Source: Granulicella sibirica
GTDB taxonomy: Bacteria; Acidobacteriota; Terriglobia; Terriglobales; Acidobacteriaceae
Direction: 5' to 3'
Length of the DNA: 64,000 nt
NCBI RefSeq assembly: GCF_004115155.1
Contig: NZ_RDSM01000002.1
Location: forward strand, 310,001-374,000
This document shows, piece after piece, positions 8,565 through 18,195 of this stretch; position 1 is the first letter of the stretch, and each line of letters starts with the position of its first letter. Under the pieces are notes generated by a model. That model was not told the origin of the DNA, did no database searches, and saw nothing but the letters and a program-made list of their open reading frames with translations. Made by a program: the position numbers and the translations under genes.

Positions 8565-10220
8565 ATGGTCTTTCCCGGTGCCTTAATGCAACAACGTATT
8601 TTGGCGATGCCGCATGTCACATTTCCGCGCCCCCGCAGCATCCCATCGGTCTGGTCTTTACTCGTGAACACCGCAAGCGGCCTAGTCTGCATTGGCGCTG
8701 CCATTACATTGCTGGGCTGGATCCAATCGCGGGATACCTTGGCTCAGATCGCCTCCGGTCATGGCCCTATGCGCTGGACGACTGCCTTGTCTATCCTTTT
8801 GCTCGGTCTGGCGATGCTTCTTAAGCGGAATCCGGAAACCGGAGGGGCTGCGGTAACTATCGCGGATATTCTTACTCTTCTCGCCGTAACCCTAGCCGGC
8901 ATTAGCATGATTGAGTATGTAACCGGCCCACTGCCCCTGTACGAGCAATGGAACATGGCCAATATCGCCTCTGCCAGGCCGGGAAGCATTCCGGGCAGGA
9001 TGTCCGTCGGCACAATTCTAGGCGTCACAATGTTGTCCGTCTGCCTCTTCGCACTTGATCGTGTTCCAAAACTCTGCACAGCTCTTCTGTCGTTTGGCAT
9101 CATGCTCGCGCTCGCAGCTGTCTGTGGTTTTCTTTACAAAGCCCGCCAACTTGCGGGGGGCCGAATCCTGGACGCGATGTCGGTGCAGACCGCAATCTCC
9201 CTTCTCGCTCTCTACTCCGCAGCCTTTGCTTCACGACCTCTTCGCGAACCGATGCTCTCCCTCTTCGCTCCTGAACTCGGAGCGGAAGCTCGCATGGAAC
9301 TCCTGATCGGCACTTGGGCGCTTCCGATTCTCATCGGTCTCATGGTCAAGCTCGGCTATCAGCGCGAGTGGTACGAAGTCCCGTTTGCGCTCGGACTCTT
9401 CGCTGTCGCTGTCGTCTCACTGCAGACCTTCCTCATCTGGCGCAGCGACTTTGCCCTTACCCGCCTGACGCGAAATAAACAGAAGCTCGAAGAGGTACTC
9501 CGAAAGAACGAAAAGCTTGCTGTCGCAGGTCGCCTCGCTGCCAGTATCTCTCACGAGATCAACAATCCGCTGGAGGCGATATCAAACTTGTTGTTTCTGA
9601 TCCGGACGAGCGATGGACTCGAGGAACAGCACCGCTACGCCGATATGGCTACCGAAGAGCTGCGGCGAGTTTCGCAGATTACCACACAGACGCTGAGCTT
9701 CTATCGCGAGAGTACTCGCCCGGAACTGGCCGAAATCGTTCCGATCCTGGAATCCTCCGTTCAGTTGCTTCGGGGAAAGATCAAGTCTCTCGGCCTCCAG
9801 GTTGTGGAGGAATACACCGAACCGATTCCGCAGTTGGTTTGCTCTCCAGGCGAACTGCGCCAAGTTGTCGTGAATCTGATTTCAAACGCTCTCGACGCAA
9901 CACCGCGCGACGGTCGCATCGTTGTCCGCGCGAGCCGTTCTCGCTCTTGGACGCGTGCGGGCACGAATGTGGTCCGGATCGCCATCGCCGATAGCGGAAG
10001 CGGCATGCCGCCCGAAGTACTGGCCCGCGTCTTTGAACCCTTTTACACGACCAAGGAGAAGACCGGAAATGGTCTTGGCCTGTGGGTCGCTGCCGACCTG
10101 GTCGAAAAGCAAGGCGGATGGATGAAGGTAAGAAGTATCACGTATGGGAGACACAAAGGTACGACCTTCGCGATCGTTTTGCCTCTAATCGAGGCCGGCT
10201 CTGATTTCTCTACGCCGTAG
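8565..10220 (+). CDS. Membrane sensor histidine kinase
   Basis: About 551 residues. The N-terminal ~300 residues contain roughly eight hydrophobic helices with no large periplasmic loop, suggesting membrane-embedded sensing. The HisKA phospho-acceptor helix is GRLAASISHEINNPLEA; the HATPase domain has the N box NLISNALDATP, G1 DSGSGMPPEVL, F box FEPFYTTK and G2 GNGLGLWVA. No receiver domain or response regulator gene is adjacent, so its partner is elsewhere. No start has a convincing Shine-Dalgarno sequence; ATG 8565 is used, with TTG 8532 and ATG 8586 or 8607 as alternatives. The diguanylate cyclase downstream lies in the same direction. Confidence 0.85.
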   Translation: MVFPGALMQQRILAMPHVTFPRPRSIPSVWSLLVNTASGLVCIGAAITLLGWIQSRDTLAQIASGHGPMRWTTALSILLLGLAMLLKRNPETGGAAVTIADILTLLAVTLAGISMIEYVTGPLPLYEQWNMANIASARPGSIPGRMSVGTILGVTMLSVCLFALDRVPKLCTALLSFGIMLALAAVCGFLYKARQLAGGRILDAMSVQTAISLLALYSAAFASRPLREPMLSLFAPELGAEARMELLIGTWALPILIGLMVKLGYQREWYEVPFALGLFAVAVVSLQTFLIWRSDFALTRLTRNKQKLEEVLRKNEKLAVAGRLAASISHEINNPLEAISNLLFLIRTSDGLEEQHRYADMATEELRRVSQITTQTLSFYRESTRPELAEIVPILESSVQLLRGKIKSLGLQVVEEYTEPIPQLVCSPGELRQVVVNLISNALDATPRDGRIVVRASRSRSWTRAGTNVVRIAIADSGSGMPPEVLARVFEPFYTTKEKTGNGLGLWVAADLVEKQGGWMKVRSITYGRHKGTTFAIVLPLIEAGSDFSTP

Positions 10221-10423
10221 ACTCCCGTCGGGTTTAGCGTAGGCTGGCACCAGATTCTGACGTTTTTTGTAGAAGTAAGGCTGCAGGAAGCTATATTCCT
10301 CGGCGGCCGGTCAAGTCGGTGGTTTGGAGCCGTGGTATCGCACAAAAGTAGCATCCGGTGATACCAAAGACCTCCGAGGAAGTTTCGAATCATCTTTATA
10401 CTGATCCGAGCGAGGCTGCTGAG

Positions 10424-12280
10424 ATGGCAGAGCAGCACGGGTCGACCGTTGTCTTGAAAGATTTTCTTACGCGCCGCATTCCACCGGTCCTTCGACTGGC
10501 TCGACTCGCTGTGTGCCTCGCCTGCCTCGCTGTTACCGCGCAACTTTTGAACCGGCAGAGCGTTGCCATGACCGGCGTTTCGCTCGTCTGGCTTTCAAAC
10601 GGCTTTCTGATCGGCGTTCTCCTTGCATCGCGGCGTCCGCAGTGGCCCGCCTTTATTCTGCTTGGTCTATTTGTCGACGTCATGGTGAATATGGTCCTCG
10701 GCGATCCGCCTGGGCCAGCCCTCTATTTCGGGTTGTGCAATATGGTCGAGGTGGCACTCGGCGCCTTACTCATGTATCGCTTCGTCGCGGAGGATCCTGA
10801 TCTGACTCAAGTAAGGCAGCTAGGCAGCCTTATGTTCGGCGCTCTATTCGCGTCATCTGTGGCCTCGGCTCTAGCGTCTACCTATATCAGCTTCCACGGC
10901 GGTCGCCCTTTCACACATTCCTTTCGGTTCTGGTTCGCCGCCGACGTGCTCGGAATCGCAACTATGACCCCGCTCTACATCTCATTCCACTTCCGGAAGC
11001 AGTTTTCGCGCAGATCCCCGCCAGAAACCATTCTGCTGTTTACCCTGCTCTGTGTCGTTGCACTCGGAGTATTTCGCATGACGAATTACCCGATGCTCTG
11101 GTTTGTCCTTCTCTTTCTCCTTCTGCTCGGCGTCCGTCTTGGCTTTACTGCTTCAGCTGCTGGCCTCCTGGCGGTTACCTTTATCGGAGGCTACCTCACC
11201 ACCGAAGGTTTCGGTCCCCTTGGCCGGACCTTCATCGGTCCTCTCGAAGCACCTGTGCTCATATTTCAGACATTCGTTGCACTCTCGATGGTTGCGCTCT
11301 ATACGACCGAAGCTGCCATGTCGGTCAATCAGCGTGTGATGAGCAAACTGTCCGCAAGCGAGAGCCGATTCCGCTCTCTCGCGGAGGCATCTCGGGACGT
11401 CATTGTGTTGACCGATATCCAGGGACGCCGTAAATATGTCTCGCCCGCTGTTACGGAGATGCTCGGCTGGCTGCCGGACGAACTCGTTGGACGGAACGAT
11501 CTATCGACCGTCCATTCCGACGACGTCCCAAAGATGATCGAGATGGTAAGGGCGCTCCGAAATGGGGACCAGCCTTCACCCCTCGCGTACCAGGCGCTGA
11601 AGAAGGACGGCGAGTATCGCTGGCTTGAAAGCAACTCGCGCCTGCTCCTCGACGACGACACTGGCGAACCGAGCGGTTTTGTCTTTGTCGTTCGGGACAT
11701 CTCGGATAGGCGTGCCGCCGAGGAAAAGATGCAGGAAGCTTTCCGTGCAGTGGAGCTACAGGCCATGCGCGACGGCCTCACTGGGGTTGCCAATCGCCGG
11801 CTTCTCGACCAGACCCTCCGATCGAACTGGCAGCGGGGAGCCCGGGACCACACTCCGCTTTCCCTTCTGCTCATCGACGTCGACCAGTTCAAGGCTTACA
11901 ACGATCTCTACGGACATCTCGCCGGCGATGAGTGCCTGCGTAGAATAGCGGAGGCCATCCAGACGGTCCTCCGCCGTCCGCAGGATCTTCTCGCTCGCTA
12001 CGGCGGCGAGGAGTTTGTTGCAGTCCTTCCAAGCACATCGGGCCCGGGAGCCGAACTGATCTCGGAGATCTTCCGGAAGACCATTGAAGATCTGGCAATC
12101 GCCCACGACGTGAGCCCCCACGGCGTAGTCACCGTGAGCCTCGGCTGTGCCACCGTGATCCCTAGTATCGATAAAGGTGAGAACAGCCTGATCCAGTCCG
12201 CTGACGCCGCTCTCTATCGCGCCAAGACGACCGGGCGCAATCGCACCCGCGTCGCTGGCGACGAGTTTGTCATCAACTAA
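10424..12280 (+). CDS. MASE1-PAS-GGDEF diguanylate cyclase
   Basis: About 618 residues. An integral-membrane MASE1 sensor domain covers roughly the first 300 residues (its SLVWLSNGFLIGVLLASR is typical). Then come a PAS domain (DVIVLTDIQGRRKYVSP ... GFVFVVRDISDRR) and a GGDEF domain with DGLTGVANRRLLDQTL and active-site ARYGGEEFVAVLP. RPQD five residues before GGEEF fits the RxxD inhibitory site, so activity is probably product-inhibited. It makes c-di-GMP from two GTP. ATG 10424 has a GAGG nine bases upstream; a GTG at 10358 without such a site is the alternative. Confidence 0.9.
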   Translation: MAEQHGSTVVLKDFLTRRIPPVLRLARLAVCLACLAVTAQLLNRQSVAMTGVSLVWLSNGFLIGVLLASRRPQWPAFILLGLFVDVMVNMVLGDPPGPALYFGLCNMVEVALGALLMYRFVAEDPDLTQVRQLGSLMFGALFASSVASALASTYISFHGGRPFTHSFRFWFAADVLGIATMTPLYISFHFRKQFSRRSPPETILLFTLLCVVALGVFRMTNYPMLWFVLLFLLLLGVRLGFTASAAGLLAVTFIGGYLTTEGFGPLGRTFIGPLEAPVLIFQTFVALSMVALYTTEAAMSVNQRVMSKLSASESRFRSLAEASRDVIVLTDIQGRRKYVSPAVTEMLGWLPDELVGRNDLSTVHSDDVPKMIEMVRALRNGDQPSPLAYQALKKDGEYRWLESNSRLLLDDDTGEPSGFVFVVRDISDRRAAEEKMQEAFRAVELQAMRDGLTGVANRRLLDQTLRSNWQRGARDHTPLSLLLIDVDQFKAYNDLYGHLAGDECLRRIAEAIQTVLRRPQDLLARYGGEEFVAVLPSTSGPGAELISEIFRKTIEDLAIAHDVSPHGVVTVSLGCATVIPSIDKGENSLIQSADAALYRAKTTGRNRTRVAGDEFVIN

Positions 12281-12289
12281 CTTTCACTA

Positions 12290-13051
12290 TTAGCGCATGT
12301 TGTCGAGCAGCGAGCCTACAATTCCCCCGACTACTCCGCCTTCGACCCGATCCCTTTGCCGCTCCGCCGAAGGCATGTACTCCTGTAGTTGGTGTGCCAG
12401 CTTCGAGATCGGTAGTGTCTGAAGCCATACCCGTCCCGGTCCGGTTAGTGCGGCGAGAAAAAGTCCGTCGCCTCCGAAGATCATGTTTTTTATGCCTGGC
12501 ACCCGTGTTATCTGGAAGGACACCGACGACTGAAACGCTCCAACGTGGCCCGGATGCACTCGCAGAGTCTCGCCTGGCCGAAGGTCTTTGATAATCAACT
12601 CACCCGACAACTCGAGCCAGGCTGTCCCATACCCCGAGATCTTTTGTAGCAAAAATCCATCCCCGCCGAAGATTCCCGCTCCAAGAGACTGTTGAAAGCC
12701 AACACCAATCTGGATCTGGTCCGTAGCGCATAGAAAGCCATGACGATGCACCAGGAATTCGTGACCCGGCGATACTTCGATCGGCACGATGTGTCCCGGC
12801 ACCTTCGTCGCGAATGCAACCTCGCCCGGAGCGCCAATCGCCCGGTACTCTGTCATGAAGATCGTGCCTCCGCCGGCCACGCGCTTGATAACCCCGAAGA
12901 ACCCGCCGCCTCCACCCATCTGGGTGTGCGTCGTCATCTGGATCGACTGCGTCATCCATGAAAGCTCCCCAGCCTCCGAGATAAGGGCATCATTGCCCGA
13001 CAACGCGACCTCAAGGACGGGCATAGTGGTTCCGACAATCCGGCTCTGCAT
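12290..13051 (-). CDS. AIM24/TIGR00266 family protein
   Basis: 253 residues. ATG 13051 follows AGGAG with a five-base spacer, and the product begins MQSRIVGTTMPVLEVAL as is usual for the family, so the TTG at 13099 is rejected. The protein is a beta-rich AIM24 (DUF124) domain with glycine-rich repeats such as HTQMGGGGGFFGVIKR, QSLGAGIFGGDGFLLQK and IFGGDGLFLAAL. The bacterial role is not established; the yeast relative is a mitochondrial organisation factor. It is last in a minus-strand run of genes and convergent with the cyclase, with nine bases between the stops. Confidence 0.85.
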   Translation of the reverse strand: MQSRIVGTTMPVLEVALSGNDALISEAGELSWMTQSIQMTTHTQMGGGGGFFGVIKRVAGGGTIFMTEYRAIGAPGEVAFATKVPGHIVPIEVSPGHEFLVHRHGFLCATDQIQIGVGFQQSLGAGIFGGDGFLLQKISGYGTAWLELSGELIIKDLRPGETLRVHPGHVGAFQSSVSFQITRVPGIKNMIFGGDGLFLAALTGPGRVWLQTLPISKLAHQLQEYMPSAERQRDRVEGGVVGGIVGSLLDNMR

Positions 13052-13141
13052 GGCTACTCCTGGGCGGTCCAGCCGCCTCATCCATCCATACGCACGCAAC
13101 TGTCCTGCGGTTCCAGCCTGCGCAACCGAAGTATAACCGCC

Positions 13142-13921
13142 CTAACGGCTCGCGCGAGGCTCCCCGGACCAGACGGGAGACGTCAGCTCTACTCGCCACA
13201 CGGGACCGCCTTCATAGAATTGTGCCTCGACCTTGACGATTGCCGGAGCCTCGCTCTGCATTACCCAGACGTGAGCATCTTCTGGCTGCTTCCCGATCAG
13301 CGGAGCCACCATACCTGTCAACCCGCCAAGCTCCGGATGCAGCCTATAGTTGACCGCCTTCCGCTTCACGCCAGCGGCAGTGAAGGCATCTTCTCCTTCC
13401 GGTGTGATCGAAAGATGAATCAGCCGTCCCTTGCCGGTTGGCGCAACATACGCAATCTTCGTCTCGGGGGTCGTCGGCAGGATATTCGCAACGACCGCGA
13501 ACTGCAGCCCGTTGTATGTATCCGGAGGTAGATCGATATGCTCGACCGAGGTCTTTCCCGCGTCGTCCCGCATCGTCACAGTGCCATTGTGTTGGATCAG
13601 TACGTCCATTGGCTTTGGGTAAGCAGGTCCCTTCTGCACATGGCGATCGCTGATCAGCCGAAGGATCTTATGCTGGCTGAACACCGTCGTCTCATCGTCG
13701 AGCGATCCATCGCGAAAGTGAAACGTAAGACGGCTTGTCACACGGTCCCCATCCGAGACCTGGATCAGGTCGCCCGAGGCCAGGGTCTCCCCATTCATCG
13801 ATCGCAATGTCAGAAACGCATGATGGGTCCCTTCCAGGTGTCGTGCCGGAACAACCTCGCCCGGTAACACTTGGGCACAAAGAACGAGGAGCGGGAGGAA
13901 AGAGATCGGAAGTGGTTTGAT
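13142..13921 (-). CDS. Secreted protein of unknown function, non-standard or lost start codon
   Basis: The frame codes a signal-peptide-like segment (KPLPISFLPLLVLCAQ) followed by about 245 residues of beta-rich sequence, for example LASGDLIQVSDGDRV and GRLIHLSITPEGEDAF. I recognise no family. Between the upstream in-frame TGA and the GTG at 13870, which lies after the signal peptide, there is no ATG, GTG, TTG or CTG. The only well-placed codon is an ATC at 13921, six bases after GCGGAG. Either ATC is used or a start ATG has mutated; the coordinates given assume ATC. It lies 70 bases downstream of the GT2 gene in the same direction. Confidence 0.6.
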   Translation of the reverse strand: MKPLPISFLPLLVLCAQVLPGEVVPARHLEGTHHAFLTLRSMNGETLASGDLIQVSDGDRVTSRLTFHFRDGSLDDETTVFSQHKILRLISDRHVQKGPAYPKPMDVLIQHNGTVTMRDDAGKTSVEHIDLPPDTYNGLQFAVVANILPTTPETKIAYVAPTGKGRLIHLSITPEGEDAFTAAGVKRKAVNYRLHPELGGLTGMVAPLIGKQPEDAHVWVMQSEAPAIVKVEAQFYEGGPVWRVELTSPVWSGEPRASR

Positions 13922-13991
13922 GAAAGGCTCCGCGGAGAGGGATCGATCAGGTTCTACAGGTCAAACGCGAAAGCGCCAGCAAGGTTGTGGT

Positions 13992-14696
13992 CTAACTCTT
14001 CCCCGTATGATGCGATCCAAACGTAACCCGCCCGAGCACTTCCATGATTCGCACCGCCGCCTTCATCGAAGCTCGCAGATCACCAGAGACCTTGCTCGTC
14101 CCGCCGATCCTTTTCCGATAGTCCACCGGAATCTCGCGAATCCTCAGGCCCTTCTGGATCGCCCGGATCTGCATCTCGAGGTTCCACCCGTAGGTAAGCT
14201 CCGCCATCCCGAGGCTCTCGAGCGATGTTCTCCGGATCGCCCGAAACGGCCCCATGTCCGTATACCGAAACCCGGATGTCAGTTTCACCAGAGTGCCTAC
14301 CAGATGCCCCGCGAAGACCTGCGACCCAAGCATCGACCCTGGCTCCCGTTTGCCCTTCAGCCGGGTTCCCAGCACAAAATCCGCCTCATCCCGCTCTATC
14401 GGAGCCAGCAAGGCAGGCAGGCCAGCGATCACGTCTGACCCATCCCCGTCCATATAGACCAGAATGTCCGACCCCGGGAGAGCCGCGTTTGATCCCGCCA
14501 GGCAGGCGGCACCGTATCCTCGGGGCGATGAGATTACCCGGGCCCCGGCCTTTGCCGCGATCTCTCCGGTCCCATCCGTCGAACCGTTATCCACCACGAT
14601 GCATTCGGCGATGAGATCCCATGGCATCTCCCCGACAACATGTCCGATGGACTCATGCTCATTCAGCGCCGGAATAATGATCGAAACTTGTGCCAT
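13992..14696 (-). CDS. Family 2 glycosyltransferase (polyprenyl-phosphate sugar synthase type)
   Basis: 234 residues with the GT2 fold. VSIIIPALNEHESIGHVV opens the nucleotide-binding half, VVDNGSTDGT holds conserved Asp residues, and VYMDGDGSD is the DxD metal-binding motif. Short, single-domain members with RKRIGGTSKVSG near the end resemble dolichol/undecaprenyl-phosphate glucose or mannose synthases. That would suit the membrane glycosyltransferase encoded upstream, which probably uses a polyprenyl-phosphate sugar donor. It is downstream of and nine bases from the radical SAM gene, probably co-transcribed. Confidence 0.85.
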   Translation of the reverse strand: MAQVSIIIPALNEHESIGHVVGEMPWDLIAECIVVDNGSTDGTGEIAAKAGARVISSPRGYGAACLAGSNAALPGSDILVYMDGDGSDVIAGLPALLAPIERDEADFVLGTRLKGKREPGSMLGSQVFAGHLVGTLVKLTSGFRYTDMGPFRAIRRTSLESLGMAELTYGWNLEMQIRAIQKGLRIREIPVDYRKRIGGTSKVSGDLRASMKAAVRIMEVLGRVTFGSHHTGKS

Positions 14697-14705
14697 CGAG
14701 GAAGC

Positions 14706-15848
14706 TTATAGACTCCATCGCAGGCCGCAGTTTGAGCAAGCCGGCGGAGGCGCGCTCGTCAGCAGCCCCTCGCGAAACCTCTGGTATTCCTCGCCGTTCC
14801 AGATGTCGCGCAGGCTGCTCTGCGTCGCATCCCCAAGGGTGAAGGCTCCATATCCCTTCATTGAAAACGGCGCTATACAGCATGGAAGCACGCGCCCGTT
14901 CGCCGTGATGTACATCAGCGACCACGGACGACGGCAAAGGCTCCACGGAGCGTCGTTCTGCTGCATCCGGATCGACTCACCCGGATCCACCGCGCCCGAA
15001 GCTGAGAACATTACGCCTAACTCCGCAGCCACATCCTCCGCTTCCTTGATCAGGGCTTCTTCCGCCGCAGTCGTATGTTCAAACAGGGCCGACTCCGCCC
15101 TTGCCAGTCCATTTGAACCCTCGTCGAAGAAGACCAGCCTCTGGAGATAGACTTCGGTGACCCCAACCTCATGCGCCAGCCGCACAAAGTTCGGAAGCTG
15201 GTCGACCGTCTCCCGCAGACCGGTCAGCCAGAGCGAGACCCGGGGCTTCGGCGCATTCATCTGCTTTTGCAGCGTCGTGAAGTTCTTCACGTTCTTCACG
15301 ATCTTGTCGAAGAAGTCCTTCCCGCGCACCATCTGATACACCTCGGACTCCGCAGCGTCGAGCGACACGCGCAACTCATCGAGGCCGGCCTCGATGAGCG
15401 CCCGCCCATTCGTGTCGTTCAGCAGCGTGCCGTTCGTGTTGAACAGCACATAGATTCCGCGATCCTTCAGGTACTTCACCCTCTGCGCGATATCCTTCAC
15501 CAGCATCGGCTCGCCTATGCCGTGTAATACCACGCGGGCAATCTTCGGATATTGGTCGATCAGCGACGTAAACATATCCCAGGGCATATCCGCCTCGGGC
15601 TCGAGCTCCTCATACGTCCTGGGACAAGTCACGCATAGCAGGTTGCACCGGTTCGTCGTCTCAAGATAAAGACACACCGGCTCCTGCTCCGCCACGCCGG
15701 TCAGCTCAGACTGCGACCCAGGTTTCTGAAAATACTTCCGCATCGCATTCTTCTCCTCCTCCGCTTTTTGCGCAGCAGGGGAGAGCGTCTCGCTCGTGTT
15801 CTCGTCCGACAGATCGGAGGGAGGAAGAATTGGAAGAAGTGTGCTCAT
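14706..15848 (-). CDS. Radical SAM protein with SPASM-like C-terminal domain
   Basis: 380 residues. The [4Fe-4S] site is in LETTNRCNLLCVTCPR (Cx3Cx2C), followed by a radical SAM barrel with HGIGEPMLVKDI (GGEP-like), FNTNGTLLNDTNG and ELRVSLDAAESEVYQMVRG. The C-terminus has an auxiliary-cluster SPASM-type cysteine set: CRRPW, LPCCIAPFSMKGY and CSNCGL. Such enzymes modify peptides, sugars or other small substrates. Its ATG overlaps the stop of the upstream membrane glycosyltransferase by four bases, so the two are translationally coupled. The substrate is unknown; the neighbours suggest a glycoconjugate or lipid-linked sugar. Confidence 0.88.
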   Translation of the reverse strand: MSTLLPILPPSDLSDENTSETLSPAAQKAEEEKNAMRKYFQKPGSQSELTGVAEQEPVCLYLETTNRCNLLCVTCPRTYEELEPEADMPWDMFTSLIDQYPKIARVVLHGIGEPMLVKDIAQRVKYLKDRGIYVLFNTNGTLLNDTNGRALIEAGLDELRVSLDAAESEVYQMVRGKDFFDKIVKNVKNFTTLQKQMNAPKPRVSLWLTGLRETVDQLPNFVRLAHEVGVTEVYLQRLVFFDEGSNGLARAESALFEHTTAAEEALIKEAEDVAAELGVMFSASGAVDPGESIRMQQNDAPWSLCRRPWSLMYITANGRVLPCCIAPFSMKGYGAFTLGDATQSSLRDIWNGEEYQRFREGLLTSAPPPACSNCGLRWSL

Positions 15849-17374
15849 AGGGAGGGCTCCGGGTGCATCGGGAAATCCTGGATCGTGTTGTTCGGATCCT
15901 GCATCGCGTCTTTCAAGGCGCCATGATCAGCCCTGACGGGTGTAGCCAGAAAGTTCGCTCTGTACGTAGGCCACGCTTTCAGCCCAAGATGAACAAAAGA
16001 CGCGAGCAACGTCACGCCGTAGAGACGTTGGTTGAGTAGGAACATCTTTGGTCCGGGGTCCGCCAGCCACGTCGTATAGCCGTAGAAGAACCCCATAAGA
16101 TAGGTTGCCATGGGAACGGTCGGCTGGAGACAGAAAAATGGAAACAGCCATGCGATGTACCACGCATAATGCGGTGAGAACAGAAACATGAGTGCCGCTG
16201 CGAGAGCAAAAGCCGGTCCGAGAAAGGAAGCCTCACCCGAGACGAAGTCGGCTGAGGTAATGCGGAAAGCGCCACTCCCTCCGGAATGGATCGCCTGCGA
16301 CGAGGGCTCCGGCTGCCTACAGCAAGTGTTCCAGGCCCAAAGCGAGATCAGCGCAAACACCGCCGCTGCAAAGATCATGAAGGCCAGCGGCGGCAGATTA
16401 TGCAGCCCGGGCAATCCCTGGCCCCACTCAAGCAGAAAATATCGCGCTCCCGTCTCGATCCCTTCTTCCTTTGCATACCCGCCAAGGAAGCCGAACACCA
16501 GCATCCCTACGCTCGAGTAGCATGCATACCCTAAGACGATCACCGCAGTCATCGTCACCGGCATCTTCCAATCGCCGCGCCGGTAGAGCGCAGGAAACAG
16601 GACGAGCGGGTACATCTTTGTGATCACCGCCAGCCCAAGAAACAGTCCCGTCAGCATCGGCCGCATGCGGAACCGGAACAGTATCGCGAGAACGATCAAC
16701 GTGCAGGCCACGGCATCCAGGTGACCGTTCCCGCCGATCTCCCAGATGAGCAGTGGAGACCACCAGTAGAGGAGTACTTGTTCGCGCCGGTACCCAAGGT
16801 GCTTCAGGATCTTGACGAGTCCCCACACTGTTAGCCCTTCGCAGAGCACCATGAAGGTCTTCATACAGGTTGCGGACGCGCCGAAGAACGTGACGAGATA
16901 GAAGTAAGCCTGCGCTGCCGGAGGATAGATGGTGTGTGCGTATTCTCGCCTATTGATCAACGCATACACATCGCTGTTAGGTTCCCGCAGCGGCATTAGC
17001 GCGACATCACCCGGAACATAGCGGAAAGGATTGATGTGCGCGTGCTGTACAACTCCGTCCCAGACATATCGGTAGATATCCGAGGAAAAGATCGGATCGC
17101 CAAAGATCGCCACGAGTCGGCAACCCGCGCCCACAGCCAGGATGATGGGGAACGTAAACCGGTCGACAGGACGCGTCATTGCCAGCCAGCAGGAGGCAAG
17201 AAACAAGACGGCCATCGAAGACGAGCAGCCTGAGTATCCGATCCAGAAGTTATCGAACTCGAACCACGTCTGCCGCGTGAAGCTGAAGAGTGCGATGCCG
17301 ACCAGCAGGAGCGCAATGTTTGTGTGCCACGGGCGTGCGTGGGACCAGTGCTTTGGGGCTGGGGTTGCTGTCAC
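15845..17374 (-). CDS. Multi-pass membrane glycosyltransferase (GT87/mannosyltransferase-like)
   Basis: 509 residues with about 11-13 hydrophobic helices and a GT-C-type layout. An early loop contains FGDPIFSSDIYRYVWDG, the acidic pair expected of polyprenol-linked sugar transferases, followed by HINPFRY. Helices such as LTGLFLGLAVITKMYPLVL (with the KxYP element) also match GT87 and related families. It probably transfers a sugar from a polyprenyl-phosphate donor on the outer face of the inner membrane. It overlaps by four bases both the DUF2064 gene upstream and the radical SAM gene downstream, so the three are tightly linked. Confidence 0.8.
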   Translation of the reverse strand: MTATPAPKHWSHARPWHTNIALLLVGIALFSFTRQTWFEFDNFWIGYSGCSSSMAVLFLASCWLAMTRPVDRFTFPIILAVGAGCRLVAIFGDPIFSSDIYRYVWDGVVQHAHINPFRYVPGDVALMPLREPNSDVYALINRREYAHTIYPPAAQAYFYLVTFFGASATCMKTFMVLCEGLTVWGLVKILKHLGYRREQVLLYWWSPLLIWEIGGNGHLDAVACTLIVLAILFRFRMRPMLTGLFLGLAVITKMYPLVLFPALYRRGDWKMPVTMTAVIVLGYACYSSVGMLVFGFLGGYAKEEGIETGARYFLLEWGQGLPGLHNLPPLAFMIFAAAVFALISLWAWNTCCRQPEPSSQAIHSGGSGAFRITSADFVSGEASFLGPAFALAAALMFLFSPHYAWYIAWLFPFFCLQPTVPMATYLMGFFYGYTTWLADPGPKMFLLNQRLYGVTLLASFVHLGLKAWPTYRANFLATPVRADHGALKDAMQDPNNTIQDFPMHPEPSL

Positions 17375-18189
17375 CGCACCGGCTCCTCAAGCTCTGCCGC
17401 GATTGTCTGCTGTGCCGCGAGATCGTCCGCGCTTCGCAAATCCCTCAGGAACTCGCGGGTATGCGAAGCCGCATATCCCGGGATTGATGTAAACGCCGGA
17501 GGCGTGTCTTCGAGCAGTTCCAAGCCAAGGATGGCAAGCGTTGCGCCATCGTCGACGTCGTACCAAGTAGGCAACAAGACAAGTTCGAGTCCGGCTCCTT
17601 TGACGCGTTCGCACGTCTCCTCACAGACGGTCGAGGTCGACCACGTGATCCTCTCGAACGGCTCGGGATGAGCCTTCTTCAACCCAATCAGGTAATATCC
17701 GCCATCGTGCGACGGGCCGAGCACAACTCTGTCTCCAGGCTTTGCTAACTCTGCCACAGCCTGCTCGAACGCCGCCGCGGGAACTGTGGGTGAATCCGAA
17801 TCGATCAGGCAGACCGCGCCATATCCGCAGGCGAGGATGTCTTCGGCGGCGGCAAGCAGCCTCTCTCCGAACGCATCACCCCGCTGCGCGATAAGCGCGA
17901 ACGAAGGCGGGAGAATGCCTTCAAACAGGCTCTCGTCGCCAACTGGCGTGTAGGAGATCAATCCTGCGGCTGCACCCTGAGCCGCAACCGTAGCGATGTT
18001 CTCCGTGGTGTCCTTGAGGAAGCAGACGTTCAGTGCCGCGGACTGCGCGAGCGTCAGCGGAGGCGAGAGGCGCGTCTTCACCTTGCCTGGTCTGGGAGCT
18101 TTGGCCATGACGGCCAGGGCGCACTGAGCTTTCCGCTCGCTCGTTGCGGTCGAGTGATCGTCATCAGATTTCAGGATCGTGTAAGGCAT
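17371..18189 (-). CDS. TIGR04282/DUF2064 nucleotidyl- or glycosyltransferase-like protein
   Basis: 272 residues. MAKAPRPGKVKTRLSPPLT near the N-terminus and CLIDSDSPTVP plus GPSHDGGYYLIGL are diagnostic of the DUF2064 family, a GT-A-like fold also named 'rSAM/selenodomain-associated transferase 1' or arsenosugar-biosynthesis glycosyltransferase. The family commonly sits beside radical SAM and GT2 genes, as here. The C-terminal ~40 residues extend past the domain. It overlaps the next gene by four bases and follows the methyltransferase after six. The actual nucleotide-sugar chemistry is not demonstrated for this protein. Confidence 0.85.
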   Translation of the reverse strand: MPYTILKSDDDHSTATSERKAQCALAVMAKAPRPGKVKTRLSPPLTLAQSAALNVCFLKDTTENIATVAAQGAAAGLISYTPVGDESLFEGILPPSFALIAQRGDAFGERLLAAAEDILACGYGAVCLIDSDSPTVPAAAFEQAVAELAKPGDRVVLGPSHDGGYYLIGLKKAHPEPFERITWSTSTVCEETCERVKGAGLELVLLPTWYDVDDGATLAILGLELLEDTPPAFTSIPGYAASHTREFLRDLRSADDLAAQQTIAAELEEPVR

Positions 18190-18195
18190 GAACTC

